A DNA stretch of 64,000 nt. Source: Durusdinium trenchii (lineage: Eukaryota > Sar > Dinophyceae > Suessiales > Symbiodiniaceae). The notes under the pieces are model-generated. The model had not been told where the DNA came from. It ran no database searches and saw only the letters and a program-made list of their open reading frames with translations. The DNA lies in assembly GCA_963970005.1 (NCBI GenBank), contig CAXAMN010003558.1, positions 1,030,247 through 1,094,246 of the forward strand, read 5' to 3'. Below, one piece after another: positions 12,601 to 22,541 of this stretch (its first letter is position 1; each line of letters opens with the position of its first letter). The position numbers and the translations under genes were made by a program.

Positions 12601-15462
12601 TCCCAGCTCACTGCTCGCAAGCCTCAGTGAATGGGTGTTCCTCCAGCTCCAGGCTACTCAGGTCTACTCCAGCTGGAGGCCCCTAAACCGAAGGGAAAAT
12701 TAGGTAAATGTCAATTAATGGTCCACCCAGCTCGCAAGTTAGCTCCTGGCATCGCTACGAACGGAGCAAGGACGCTACGAACGGGGTTCCTGGCCGTACT
12801 ACTAGGAGCAAATAGCTATGGCTATTAGTAACAAGAAGCTACACAGGGCAAACTGAGATACAATACTTCAGCATCACACCTATTGAACATGACAGCACTC
12901 ATGGTCGGTGACGCAAACCCTAATCCAACAGGCAGCCAAAACAGGGTCCTGGGGTCCCCCAAACTCAAAATAAACACCAAAAAGGAGAGAGAGAGAGAGA
13001 AACAATATATATATATATAATACACTGCACGATTGCACATGATTCTTGACTCTCTTTGGAGGGAGGGTTTGTTGTCCTTTCTTCTCAGACGACCTCTAAG
13101 ACATCGAATGACAGGGGCGCCATTCGAAACGGCCCACAGTGAAGCGTGCCTCCGTTCAATCAAGCACTGCACTGAGGACAGTGAAATTACTGTTCAATTC
13201 CAATCTGTACACTTGCTATTGTCTTTGAAGCCATAGGACCATAGGGTTGCGGTTCAATCCTCTATCATACCCTCACTTTCACACAGCATCTCGCCAAGAA
13301 AAAAAGAAAACGACTGACTTGCTCTGGTGGTCTTTCGCTGACCTGCCCAGTGCACCAAGCCCAACTGAAACTTCAACTACTAGTAAGGCACTTGTTACTA
13401 GAAGCGATGCACTTGTTCTTAGTAGCTTCTTGTTATTACTAGTAAGGCACTTGTTCCTAACCAACCCTGCCTACGTGCCCTTCATTGGTCCAACCCCCTG
13501 GAACCCGCCAAGCTGCGTCATGGCTCGGGCGTCCTCTCCCATGGCCGTCACACGCCGCGAACGACTGGTCGGCTTGAGCTTCCGGCGGACGCCCGCTACT
13601 CTGAGCTACTCGGACGCTCTCAGTGGCGCTAACAGTGCAACTGGGCAGAGGAATTGTACACGTTTGATGATTTCATGGGATCCATATCTTGAGAAGGTGC
13701 TTGAAAGTTGCCCTTTTGCTATAGGCGTATCAAAAGCTGTGGAAGAAACGGTCTGCCAAAAAGAAACGCAGACACCAAATCAAGTCTCTTGATTCCTCGA
13801 AGGATAAAAGCTTCCTACAAAAGGGTCCAAACCAAACACCCTCCTTACTTTTTTCAGTTGTTCCTGGATGGCACATTTGCTGCAGTCCAGCAGTCTCCCT
13901 TTGGCCTGAAGCTTCTTAAGAGCTAGGTGGACCGCCAAGGGCTGATTCCTGCATTCACCACTGGCAGCAACGCAATGAAGCTGCCCTCAAGAGCTGATGT
14001 TGGACTGCTCCCTTGTGCTGTGATGATCTGGAGGAGTTGTGGTGGTGTGTTTAATCAACACACGGTTGAAGAAGAAAAAAAAGGGTGCATCGGTGGTGGT
14101 CTCAGTTGCGGCTAAGCGGCCAGACACAGAAGCCTTCTCCCACGTGACTGGTGAAGGTCTCCCCTTCTGTCTGCGGTCCGGGGACATTCTGCGGTGGGAT
14201 TCATCACCAAAAGAAGATTCACCATGCGATGTCTGATCAAAAGCTAAATCGCCCCCACTGCCAAAGCAGATATATGCACTAGATTGCTCTCGCACAAAAT
14301 TAGAAAAAAAGACTAATGAGCTTTTGCCACATGGAACTAGTGACACATCACTGTGATCATGAGAAAAAGCTTGGCTATCCAAAGTACTCTGAAGAAAAAT
14401 AGTACTGTACCTTTCTTGAGTCAATCTGGACTCTGGACCAATACACTGGGCAATCATGTGCCTCGCCCTCAATGACCCCAAACTTGTTGGGATCAAAGAC
14501 AAGTCTCCAGCTGCAGTAGAGCCTCAGACCATGTGAAGACATGAAAAACACGTCAACTCTGGCGTACCTTCAGCCTTCAGCACGAGGAGAAGGGAGCAAT
14601 CTGGGGAAGACTGTAGAGGTGCCGTTTCAAACGTCAGGAATCCTGACGGAAAGTATGGCGAAAATGTTCTGATGCCTCTATGGAACCGAACCTCCTTCAG
14701 TTCCTCTACAAGACCAGCTTGGAAAAAAAAAAGGTCCAAAGCACTCACCAAGCCAGACGGGCCTCCGCAAAGGCCAGTTGGGCACAGCCCCTTCGATCTC
14801 CCCAAAGACGTAGACCTGACAAAAAATGCTGTGACATTGTGATAGAAAATTGAAAACATGATATTCAAACAGAAACTGATGGCAGAGAAAGGAGACAAAG
14901 ACATGTGCAAAGCCGTCGTTTCACATGATTTCACATGTATACAATCCTGTACCCATCCCTGTTCGTCTCCATGTTTCAGGAGAAAACGGGCCTCGGATCC
15001 TGATGCGGAGAGGAAGATGCAAACCGCGGAAAATGTTGTCAATTTTCAGAAACATCCTGTCTTCGCCGAAAGTATTCACCGTGAAAGCGCCTGAGGTTGA
15101 GTGTTCATTGCCCCACGGCTGCTTAAACTGCCATCACGCCTGGTGCACCGGGCATGAATATGACGGCCGCTGTCTGAAGGTGGAACCCACTGTCTCAGAG
15201 ACATTTCACCTAGAATGGCATTTCTGTGGAAGAAGGGAAAAAAACATGCACATGAAACAAACAAAGAAAATTGCCATGGGAAAATGTCACTGAGAAATGA
15301 TCTCGTCTGTGCTGCACAAAAAGGGTTCAGAATGGACATTCTCGTCCCCGTTGCATTCTCGTGACCCATTTTACTCACCAGAAACGCGCACCTCCCACGC
15401 CACTGTCCATCGTGTTTGGCATCCGCCATCATTTGACCTGGCAATCCACACGTCCTCATCTC
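6417..15462 (-). CDS. Multi-exon membrane-protein gene (or genes), exons scattered
   Basis: At least a dozen short minus-strand segments read as ordinary protein rather than noise, and several end exactly at an AG acceptor and a GT donor. In transcript order the better ones lie near 15.42, 15.0, 14.78, 14.65, 12.24, 11.28, 10.7, 10.23, 10.0, 9.5, 9.28, 8.26, 7.78, 7.17 and 6.5 kb. At least three contain a hydrophobic segment long enough to cross a membrane. Intervening sequence is 0.1-2 kb and contains the dispersed short repeats. Whether this is one gene or several is not decided by the sequence. I do not recognise the family. Transcript data would settle the chain. Confidence 0.45.
7083..7253 (-). 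CDS. Putative exon after CCTTAG, possibly terminal
   Basis: The frame reads FRGGWTQTHRGECPIHDHEI, RIPASLEVEDLKKRCEVMRS, LNPFNCLEMLDCWDDPHR and then a TGA. It may be a last exon or run into a donor just before the stop. Confidence 0.4.
7348..7392. repeat. Dispersed GGAGGCCATCGC repeat, copy 1
   Basis: The phrase GTAGGTTGGAGGCCATCGCT is preceded by a second GGAGGCCATCGCAA. Related pairs occur at 8022-8054, 60.49-60.53 and, inverted, at 44.20-44.25 and 51.37-51.41 kb. Confidence 0.55.
7705..7849 (-). CDS. Putative exon after GATTTCAG
   Basis: The frame reads FVANDNSREQQVELDGKRWR, FADLNVQVLDDPTECLFGFG, WIPLRL. The acceptor at 7851-7850 is clear. The downstream border is not. Confidence 0.45.
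8022..8054. repeat. Dispersed GGAGGCCATCGC repeat, copy 2
   Basis: Two GGAGGCCAT(T/C)GC units flank TAGTAGGTT. It is the same family as 7348-7392. Confidence 0.55.
8213..8320 (-). CDS. Putative exon with GTAAAT donor
   Basis: The frame reads SFKAETVSSIQYTLSGSKTV and RSLKMRLYF, followed by GTAAATATCC. Alternative AG acceptors exist at the upstream edge. Confidence 0.4.
9228..9330 (-). CDS. Putative exon
   Basis: The frame reads SLARAFAPKKELDLDMKVYH and KALRSTALLATALVRG, ending before GTCCAAG. Composition is protein-like; borders are approximate. Confidence 0.35.
9467..9557 (-). CDS. Putative exon
   Basis: The frame reads VGGLAFDPHANNILQQEKLD and HPKQWHV, after ACGAG and before a GTCTTTG that could be a donor. 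The open frame runs on for another 30 codons, so the 3' border is uncertain. Confidence 0.4.
9603..9698. repeat. Dispersed TTACTAGTAG palindrome-rich repeat
   Basis: Units such as GTTACTACTAGTAAGTCACT, CCTAGTAGCTTCTTGTTACT and AGTAGTAAGGCACCTGTTAC occur in tandem. ACTAGT is its own reverse complement, so the block can fold on itself. Related blocks lie at 11534-11655 and 13376-13462. Confidence 0.6.
9921..10106 (-). CDS. Putative 186-nt exon encoding a transmembrane helix
   Basis: TTGAG precedes the segment and GTAGGG follows it, and the 62 codons are an exact multiple. The frame reads ILLPKPPSPFEFVRSLGLRA, then AASGGFGRRVVEAAF, then the hydrophobic run LTFMRLLLIFLLILTGPAFV and VMMFGSNA. The helix is long enough to cross a membrane. 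Confidence 0.55.
10173..10287 (-). CDS. Putative exon
   Basis: The frame reads SGFMDTWTGFTDFGDMGWPQ, ISQVFIYETLKHCPFEG and ends at a GTATCAGG donor (10172-10165). The upstream border is not fixed. Confidence 0.4.
10570..10830 (-). CDS. Putative exon region, hydrophobic segment and ENGRVYLL segment
   Basis: Two frames both look real here. One gives a hydrophobic helix, HPVTVILMNVVTLGLFNFF, followed by charged residues. The other gives RVQDNETLLVLTENGRVYLL closer to 10.6 kb. The region may hold two exons in different frames or a frame change. A TTGGCAG acceptor sits at the upstream edge. Confidence 0.35.
11169..11394 (-). CDS. Putative exon with GTGAGT donor
   Basis: The frame reads TNGLHLVFHHWLGHVPFQRH, FSLAMRLGSQGVKESLKMSI, FEKVYAHMGNEAPDFDVDVD and RVFLVWRVDLTKP, and stops at a GTGAGTCG donor at 11168-11161. 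Several AG acceptors are possible at the upstream edge. Composition and length are typical of real coding sequence. Confidence 0.55.
11534..11655. repeat. Dispersed composite repeat (TTACTAGTAG plus GCTACGAACGG)
   Basis: The block combines AGCTTCTTGTTACTAGTAGC with GCCAGGAGCCCCGTTCGTAG and a second CCGTTCGTAGCGATGCCAGG, joining the two short-repeat families in one block. Confidence 0.6.
12176..12307 (-). CDS. Putative 132-nt exon (44 codons)
   Basis: The exon begins after CCAGAG and ends before GTAGGACTGG, and its length is an exact multiple of three. The frame reads KDLDLVTSFGPFISWLYEYY, then VQQAEKAAGRGAPFFCQTGP and DKRH. It is one of the clearest coding segments in this stretch. Confidence 0.55.
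12732..12840. repeat. Dispersed composite repeat, inverse orientation
   Basis: It contains GCATCGCTACGAACGGAGCA, GGACGCTACGAACGGGGTTC and TTAGTAACAAGAAGCT, largely the reverse complement of the block at 11534-11655. Confidence 0.6.
12988..13022. repeat. GA and TA microsatellites
   Basis: A (GA)n run is followed within ten bases by a (TA)n run. Confidence 0.8.
13376..13462. repeat. Dispersed TTACTAGTAG-type repeat
   Basis: It contains ACTACTAGTAAGGCACTTGT, TACTAGAAGCGATGCACTTG and AGTAGCTTCTTGTTATTACT, the same family as 9603-9698. Confidence 0.6.
14568..14718 (-). CDS. Putative exon after a poly-pyrimidine tract
   Basis: A run of twelve T's and CCAAG precede the segment, and GTACGCC follows it. 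The frame reads LVEELKEVRFHRGIRTFSPY, then FPSGFLTFETAPLQSSPDCS and LLLVLKAE. Confidence 0.5.
14749..14815 (-). CDS. Putative 67-nt exon with clear AG and GT borders
   Basis: GTCAG precedes the segment and GTGAGTGC follows it. Between them the frame reads VYVFGEIEGAVPNWPLRRPV. Both borders are canonical. Confidence 0.5.
14930..15072 (-). CDS. Putative exon, beta-rich segment
   Basis: The frame reads FGEDRMFLKIDNIFRGLHLP and LRIRIRGPFSPETW. The downstream border is uncertain: GTGAAATC near 14.93 kb could be the donor. The pattern of short strands hints at a C2-like or other beta-sandwich domain, which is only a guess. Confidence 0.4.
15379..15462 (-). CDS. Putative exon, tryptophan-rich segment
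   Basis: The frame reads DVWIARSNDGGCQTRW and TVAWEVRVSG, followed directly by a GTGAGTAA donor. The alternation of hydrophobic and polar residues suggests beta structure. It is the most upstream exon I can place on this strand. Confidence 0.45.
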
Positions 15463-15479
15463 AAACGATGTTGCATCAA

Positions 15480-16440
15480 CATCCAATCTCCTGTCACCAG
15501 AACCAAAACCCTTTCTGGCGTGCCTCTCTCACCAGAAAGAAGAGATCTCAGGACATGCCACCAGGTGACTGCCACAAATGAAGCACTTCTACTGATTTGT
15601 TGTTGTATAAATATGTCAAAGCGGCCATGTCTCCTGCACCTCTCATTTGTTTTCCATGCTTCCCAAATGCATGCTGCAATCTTTAATGTTTTAGTGGTAG
15701 AAGCAGGCCCAAACATCTTTCAATCGATGCAATGACTCTGCTGTATATAATCAATTAAGGCAAAATACCACTCCAGGGCACAGCTGTGAGCCAAATTGCA
15801 AGTATTCCGCAGTTTACATTTTCTATGCAAGCCTCAAGTGACCAGAATCGGCAGGACAAATGAAAACAAACTCAAATTGTGAGATTTCGATTGTTTTGCA
15901 GGCAAAATTCAGACCAGCTCGATTCCCTCCCTTCCACTTTGCACTCTGGCTGGATTACAGTTCAGTAATGGATGGACCAACCCTGGTCTTGGCTCATTCA
16001 AGTCGAGGAAGCGGGAGGGGGGGAAACTTGACTGCAACGTTACAACCCTTCAGCTCCGGTGAGGGATCAAAAAAATGATCAGCATCAAAAAATACAAGAT
16101 GGATCAAAAAGAAAAATGATCAAAAAAAATTCACAGCGAAGAAAGAGAGAATGGGGAAAGGACAGATCGGTTGCTTGAAGAAAAAATCAGGAAGATATTG
16201 CCAATCACAGGGTCCCTTTGGCAACTGGTACTTTCTCTGATAAGCTACCTGTGCAAGTGGCAATCAAACTTAGTGCAGCCACCATACCCAGGGCCAAGGC
16301 AACCAGGAATACCTTCTCTCAGCGATTGGGCCAGATGGGAGGCACCAGCCCAATGTAAAGAGCTGGGAAGTAGTAACGGCCACCCCAATGCGCATAGCAG
16401 TGGTACAGAACTACGCGCGTCCCACTCGACATTGCGAGAA
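15480..16440. other. No gene recognised
   Basis: AT-rich sequence with several AAAAAATGATC-type repeats near 16.07-16.13 kb. No protein-like open frame is convincing. Confidence 0.4.
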
Positions 16441-16446
16441 GCCTTG

Positions 16447-17463
16447 TTTTTTTCCACGAGTGCGGACGCCGAGTGGGCGGAGTGCCCAGGTCATCATTGA
16501 AGGGGAAGGAAACACAACATGATGAGGGGGAAAAGAACACAAGCAACCCCAAAACCAAACAAAAGCCCACCAGAACAACAAGCCAAAACCAAGAAACCAA
16601 AACACCACCAAGGGCCAGAGGCCGGTTCCCCCTCATCTAAACGTGTTTCCTCTGTACGAGGGTGAGACAATTGAAATGGCAAAACCTAACTGTGTACTAA
16701 CTATGGGCCTGAATTCACTACGAAAGTCGGTCGGCAAGGTCAGCGCAAGAGCGGAGTGCAGCGGAGCCAATCAAAGGGGCTTCGCCCCACCCACAAAACA
16801 GTGACCAGGAGGGCCACTGCATCGTGTGGCGAAAGTAATAGTTGGGTGCTTTGCAGGAGCTGCTTGTTTGTTGTCAGCCGATCTGATCCTTGCCCAGGGA
16901 GATCAGTTGTTGCTCTGCTACAAAAGCCGTGGAAAAGGCCCATCTCGTTGCACAACCCCTTCAACTGATTGCACGAACGAGACGAGAGGCATATCGATGG
17001 TCAGACAGTGGAGGCAGAGGCAAACGAATGGAGCTTGCTGACGAGGGTGATGCCATCCCCCCCGAAAGGAGGTCACCTTTGCACCCCTTAGCATTCAAGG
17101 AGTGCCAAAGCGGTACTCTCTGTTCCAGAAAGAAAGAGAGGTGCTAAAATGCGAGCATTCTCCTGTTGCATGCAAGGCCCGTGTGAAACCAGTGAAACGT
17201 GGACCTATCCTAGCATGGTACTTGTGCCTCTTTGTACAGCAATGGTCATGGCGTGGCTGCTGCAAGGAGAACTAAGGTTCCCCCTGGCAACCTTCCATTA
17301 CCATTCTCTACCACCCGCCTCTTAGGAGCGAAAGCTAAGGCTCTCATTCCTGCAGGCTCACTGAAATATTGATAGTGAGGCCGAAATGATGGCTTTGCCT
17401 GAGCTTTCTTGAGCCTGGCTCGCAAAATCGAGACAGCACAATAGCAGTCCTTCCCCACTGTCG
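16447..17463 (-). mobile_element. Poly(A)-ended tail of the UBL-LRR element (copy a)
   Basis: Read on the minus strand, the 3' flank of an LRR gene is followed by a conserved tail that ends GCGTCCGCACTCGTGG plus seven A's. Subsegments such as CCATTACCATTCTCTACCAC and GGCGGAGTGCCCAGGTCATC are shared with the copy at 42.7-43.7 kb on the same strand, and in reverse complement with 24.0-24.9 and 35.5-36.4 kb. No ORF is conserved in it, so it looks like 3' untranslated or structural sequence of the mobile unit. Confidence 0.65.
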
Positions 17464-17707
17464 TCAGAGCGTTGCCAGTCTAGAGTATGGCTTCGTGGAA
17501 GTCTTCCCTCCATTGGTCGTTGGTATTTGGCGGCAGGAATCGGAGCCATTGGGGCTTGTCCAATTGCTCGCATTTGTCAAAAGCATTGCCCCGGGCGTAG
17601 GTACCTCGCCATGTTGTGCTTTTCCCTTTTTTACGAACTGTTCGAAGCTGCGTGCAACCTGCAAAAGCACGCCTCGCGATGTAAAGTAGGGATGATGGGA
17701 TGCAGAC
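17460..17707 (-). pseudogene. C-terminal piece of a UBL-LRR gene, split by an insertion
   Basis: In shifting minus frames the segment encodes the end of a BspA-like LRR protein: LYIARRAFAGCTQLR-like, then a KKGKAQHGE segment and a QWLRFLPPN-like segment also found at 35.2-35.4 and 43.7-43.9 kb. Its upstream continuation is missing here but resumes at 24921, on the other side of the 7.2-kb insertion. The two halves share the 18-bp duplicated sequence at the break. Confidence 0.65.
17690..17707. repeat. 18-bp target-site duplication, left copy
   Basis: GGATGATGGGATGCAGAC here is identical to 24921-24938. In uninterrupted relatives (for example 43.93 kb) the corresponding sequence occurs once and the LRR homology runs straight through. 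Confidence 0.85.
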
Positions 17708-20437
17708 CTACTCAGTCTTGGCGCTCTTGCTGGCTTTTGTGTCTCCCTCTCGAAAACGAAAAGGGGATGAATCGCCAAGTGAGAAACTTCGTCGGCTGAG
17801 CAGTCCTCGGCACTGGGATGTTGCCTTAGTACCGTTCCCGGAAGATTTCGTGCCACTGCCCACACCAACCGAAACCGGACTAGCGTGTCCAGCGCCATGG
17901 GCGTTCCCACCTAGCCTATGCGTGCTGGAACCTAGAGCATCTAAGCTCCGAGTGTTGGCCATTGCGGAAGCAGGAGACACAGTCACTGCCGACCATCTCT
18001 TGCAAATGGCCTGCTTGGCGGCAGAGCACAAACCCACAGTGCTGGGTATTCCGGGCCAAGTGCCTATTCCGTATCAACTAGAATGCACGGTCGTCCTTTT
18101 GCAGAGCTTGCACGCCCTCTTCCAGCTGCTGACCTCAGGCAATACAATGCAATACTGCCCCCAAGCATCCAGCTTTGCTGTTGCCCTGGGAACTGCCGCT
18201 CCGCAAGATAATGGGCACATTGTTTCAATGGCCGCCAGTCTTGCGCTGGCCCTTCGAGCTGGCAGGTCTACCTTGGCAGTAGCAGGTGTCTTTGGAGCGG
18301 GCAAGACCAGATCCCTGACCTTTCTCCTTGCCTGGCTGGCCCTCACCACTCACCTCAAGATTGCAGTGGTGCACAAAGAGAATCCAGCGGGTCGGGCAAT
18401 CACTAAGCTGCTCACAGCCTTTGACTTAGAGCCGGACCACCAAAGATATTTTGTTCGACCAGTAAGCAGGGAAGAGGAGAGACCAACACAGCTTGCACGA
18501 ACTATGACCTGCGAGCAAGCGAAGCGGCATCATACATCCCTGGCTGCCACGTAGTGATCGTCACAACTGGACTGGTTTGGGACCAAAAAGGGCAAACTCA
18601 CTCCACACTCAACACCCATATGGAGAATGTGGACCTGCTCATCAGCGAAGAGGCGCAGCAGGACATGGACCTCAAATCTGCCTTTGTGCCAACAGTCCCC
18701 CGACAACCCTTCTTTCGAGCCCCCACTACTTGGTATTTGCCGCATGAAATACCAGGAGTTTTTCACAAGCTCCTCCGACATGGCCGAGGCTTTGGCCTTA
18801 GCGACCTAGAAGAAACTGCCAAAGTAGCGGGCCACAGGCCCCTAGGGAGAAGCTGGTTTCGCCCGGAGAAGGTCCAAGCCACATCCTCTTTCGCTTGCCA
18901 GTTACAATCCACCTATAAAGACCTCTCCAGAGTAGACCTGGATCTTCCAGAGGGACTGCTGGTGGGGCTAGGCTATGCAGCTACCAGCCCAGACAGCCCG
19001 TTTGACTTCCGACAAGCACAAACTGCGGCTGAGAGATCGGGAGTTGCGGGTCCACACGGCTGGAGCTTAATGCTGCCAACGAGTGCAAGAGTTGCCCAAG
19101 AAGTGTATGAGCCCGTTAATAGGAATTCAGTACCCCATGTTGTGCAGCCGAATGGGAGATACTTGGCAAATTGGTACCACCTCAATCCGAGAGGATCAAC
19201 GGATTGCCACAGGCCTGCGTTTTGTCCACTGGTGCCATACTTCGCCCAATCTGCAGGCAAGGCAAAACCCAAACAACGACCCTACGGTAAGAGTGTACCA
19301 ACGCCTCGAGGACCAACTCGCCAAAGCAGGCTCTGCCACGGAAGACATCTTGGCCCTTACAACCACTCGAGAAGGGGCCACGAACCTACGCAATTATTTC
19401 TCCATTGCCGACAAGAAGGCGAATGCAGAGACTGCAGTCAAGGTGGCAGGCGCCACAGCCAAGCATTGCATCGTCATTCACGGTGTGTCAACATTCCTTA
19501 GTGGTGAAGGACGCCACTTAGACTACGACCAGGAGTGCTTCACACGAGCGAACGTGGCATACAGCCGAGCCACTGATCTTACCATCTTAGCATGTCCATT
19601 GAACATGCAAGGAATGCCTGGGGGCCTGCAAGTCTTAGCCGCCCTCCTGCATGGTGTCCAAACAATATATACCTATGACAGCAACGACGAGCCTACTGTC
19701 TTCGGCTCGTTGGACCTTCGAGTCACTCAGGTTGCGCAAGCCACGTCATTCTTCCAACATGCGCTTCTGCCCCATCCAATGTGGCTCTGCCCTCTGCCGG
19801 TCTGTCTCGCAGAACACCATCACGGCAAGGTGAGGCGCTTACGCCTCGTCTTAGCCACGATTACGCACTTGACCAAAGCGGAAATTACCAGCCTCGTAGA
19901 AGGGCCCTACCTGCCGGGTGGTACAGTCTTGCATGACCTTGTCTATGGTTACGCAGCTGATGCTTCGCTCGAGCCTGAGTGGCTAGTCATCACGGATGGG
20001 CAGCAACCAGGAAGTTGGAGGCTCCTCCACAACAGCTCTGGCCCAGGGCAGCGGTGTAGCGTGGGAAGCTCCCTACGCTATCAACCAAGGCCAAGCACAC
20101 GTGAACAGCGCAGTGCGCAAGATTACACCTTTGAAGCACTGCACCGGGTGTACTTCTACGACGCGTGGAGAGTGCAGCCAGTCCTCGATGCCCTGAATCT
20201 GACCTTGTCCTTCCGCCGAAACCAAGCCTTTTAGAGCATGGCTGTTACTGGCCTCGGCCAAACCAGACACCTGAGGTCCTCTCCGTCTCCGACCGTGACC
20301 CAAACAAAGAGGAACAAGCAGTGCAATCGCCGACTTCCCTTGCGGTAACAGATGCGAATATGGCTGAGGAAGACGCAAATGAAGCAGTCTCAATCCACAG
20401 TTCCTCCTCTGAGTATTCCGAGCACAGAGCACCCTGA
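17700..20437 (+). pseudogene. Superfamily 1 helicase-like protein, frameshifted
   Basis: The frame begins MQTYSVLALLLAFVS; its ATG lies inside the duplicated target sequence. Residues about 196-203 form a Walker A loop (GVFGAGKT, 18285-18308). A motif II-like LLISEEAQQD (18641-18661) has Glu where Asp is usual, and the region expected to hold motif III looks diverged. Motif VI reads ANVAYSRATD (about 19551). The C-terminal part (YFYDAWRVQPVLDA, then LEHGCYWPRPNQTPEVLS in another frame) resembles multicopy dinoflagellate helicase-like proteins I remember being labelled ZGRF1-like. Frame changes occur near 18.52, 19.08 and 20.23 kb. An active ATPase is unlikely from this copy. Confidence 0.65.
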
Positions 20438-21600
20438 GGAAGCCGATGAGCACATGGCAGATGATGCTGGTGCTAGCACCTCCTCTGCAGAAGAAGAGGG
20501 TGATTGCCTTAGCAATCGTCCGGCCTTTCCTGATGCATCTCCCGAGCGAGATGAAATGCTGGACTCAGAAGATGATGCAGGGAGCGCGCTGCCTCCACAG
20601 GATGTGGACCCCTCGAGTAGCAGCCCCACATCACAATCATCTGAGTCCCCAATCAAAAGAAGACCAGGGTCCAAGACCAGTGCCGGGCGAGCTCAATCCA
20701 AGAAGTTACGAAAATCACCTGCTCCACCATCCAGGCAGTCACTCGGCAGCATTCCTGAACATGAGCAACCACCGGCCACACTAGCAGACTTGGCCAGTCA
20801 GAATGCTCAAAATCCGGTAGCTCCTGCTTGCAGGAATCCTACGACACCACCTGGCCGCCCTGAATCTGTGCAAGAGCGCCCATACGAGATAACTGAAATC
20901 GACATTGCCGGTGATCAAGAGAATACAGAGCGTGGAGGCACGGCCGACACTGATCTCCAATTGGAATCCGAGCAGAGAGCCATGCAAGTCCTATACGACT
21001 ATCAACAGGCGGCTCGAACGGCCAGCAAAACTGCCAGGCAAAGGGTGCCGCTCCCTGCATTGCAGACCTACAGTGACCTTCCTAGGGAATGGCCGATGGC
21101 GAGACTTGCTATTTCCAGCAAGCAAATCAATCGCCTCGTCCGTACGTTCCTTTGGAGGAGGGTGACAGAACAAGCACTCCATGGCTCCTCCTTTGTGGAC
21201 ATTCCAGATGAAATCAACCAGGACTACATAGGGGATCTCCTCCGTATAAGTGAAGCCTTTGCTGCCCCCCTATCCAACCTCTTTGCTTTTGTGAAGAGTA
21301 GGCATCCAGCATGTCCCTTCATCACGCACAAGCAGCTCGCCCTCTATGCAAACCCCCGATTCTGGCAATATGGTCTCCTGGCCTTCATCGCGAGGTGCTG
21401 TTCCTTTGATAATCAACATAGACAACAAGGTCCAGGTCCAGCAAATGGAGAGGAAGAAAAATCACAAACGACAAAGGAAAAAGATGTTGATGCCCTCACC
21501 TTTATGCGCACTGTCCTCATGTCCTTTGTTAGGGGAATGGAGCATGGGGAGCAGACATTGCCCACCAATGACCTTTTCGTCTATCTACCAGTACAAATCC
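20352..21600 (+). CDS. Ser/Pro/Glu-rich ORF downstream of helicase
   Basis: A single open frame runs from the end of the helicase region to the inversion edge at 21600. The first 200 residues are low complexity (EEADEHMADDAGASTSSAEE, PIKRRPGSKTSAGRAQSKKL). The second half looks folded: LPREWPMARLAISSKQINRL, VRTFLWRRVTEQALHGSSFV, FWQYGLLAFIARCC. No family was recognised. Beyond 21600 the frame enters inverted sequence. Undoing the inversion continues it as VQIHRLSDLVVAMEQQGF. Confidence 0.5.
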
Positions 21601-22367
21601 AGGAGGACTTCTCTGAGTGCAGTGCACAAAGGCGAATTCCGGAATTTCCTCAACTTGGGTGTTGCAAAGGTTTATACTCTTAAGCAGTCGGCAACTGTCG
21701 CATGCATGCGCTCCGAGAGTTACAAAATGCATTGGAAGAGCAAATGCAGTGATTCCTGTGGAGCTGAAGCAGCCCGGCGTTAACTCCCTAACCCTGGCTG
21801 CAGTACTGACTCTCGGGGAGATGGAAACTCACTTAAGGTAACCTCAGCAAGATTGATACAACCTTGAAAGAAGTATTGCCCTGGGGAGTTTGACAATTTG
21901 CAGTTGCTGACACGCCTGCCAAGCCGCAACTCCTGCATGTCTAATGCCAGTTGTCACTTCTACATGCCGGAGCGAAGGTGCAGCATAAAATGCTCTGTCG
22001 GCAACGGCCCCCCTCGGGTTGGGCGGGACACAAACAGCTTTAGGGTAGCTCTCCTTGCCGTCATCCTGGAACTGCCAGATGGAATGGCCATCTACCATGC
22101 AGAGACGAACGACAATTTGGAGCTGCGGTCGTTGCAGGAGCACTGTGCGGAATGCCTCTGGCAGGAGTTGCTGCGTTTGAAGGTCGAGCAACTCCAGTTC
22201 ACAGCCGAAGACTCTAAATCAGAGACCGTCGGCAGAAAGCAGAGAATGTCATCTTCAAGCTCTGCTACATCCTCATAGTGGGAGAGGTCTGTCTGCATTG
22301 CATATACCGTACCTGCTATGGTAACCAACTCGAGGTTGATCTCATAACGGTCTTGGGGAGTCGGCAT
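21601..22367 (-). pseudogene. UBL-LRR gene, N-terminal and middle part (inverted, internally deleted)
   Basis: Starting MPTPQDRYEINLELVTIAG, the copy has the N-terminal ubiquitin-like segment (LSHYEDVAELEDDILCFLPT), the linker QLQIVVRLCMVDGHSIWQFQ and LRR units (LRHVEVTTGIRHAGVAAWQA, CQQLQIVKLP). At about 21.87 kb it jumps, with loss of roughly two repeats, into sequence matching the middle of the gene at 33.4-33.66 kb. Frame changes accompany the jump. The rest of the gene is found in plus orientation at 23581-23834. Confidence 0.6.
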
Positions 22368-22541
22368 GGTCGCGTAGGCGATAGCTCGAACGTGGTTACT
22401 ATGCTTGCTTGAGCCACATTACAGAGACACCGAAGACATAATCTTTGCGAACCCTGTTATGACTATTGAGCTGCAAGCAGGAGGGTGGCTAAGGCCACCC
22501 ACCTCCTGGAAGGGATCGAGCAACTCGGAGACGGTTGCTGG

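Noticed and set aside
13180-13265. tRNA gene suggested by a GGTTCAATCC box B
   Set aside because: No matching box A or cloverleaf arms could be drawn upstream.
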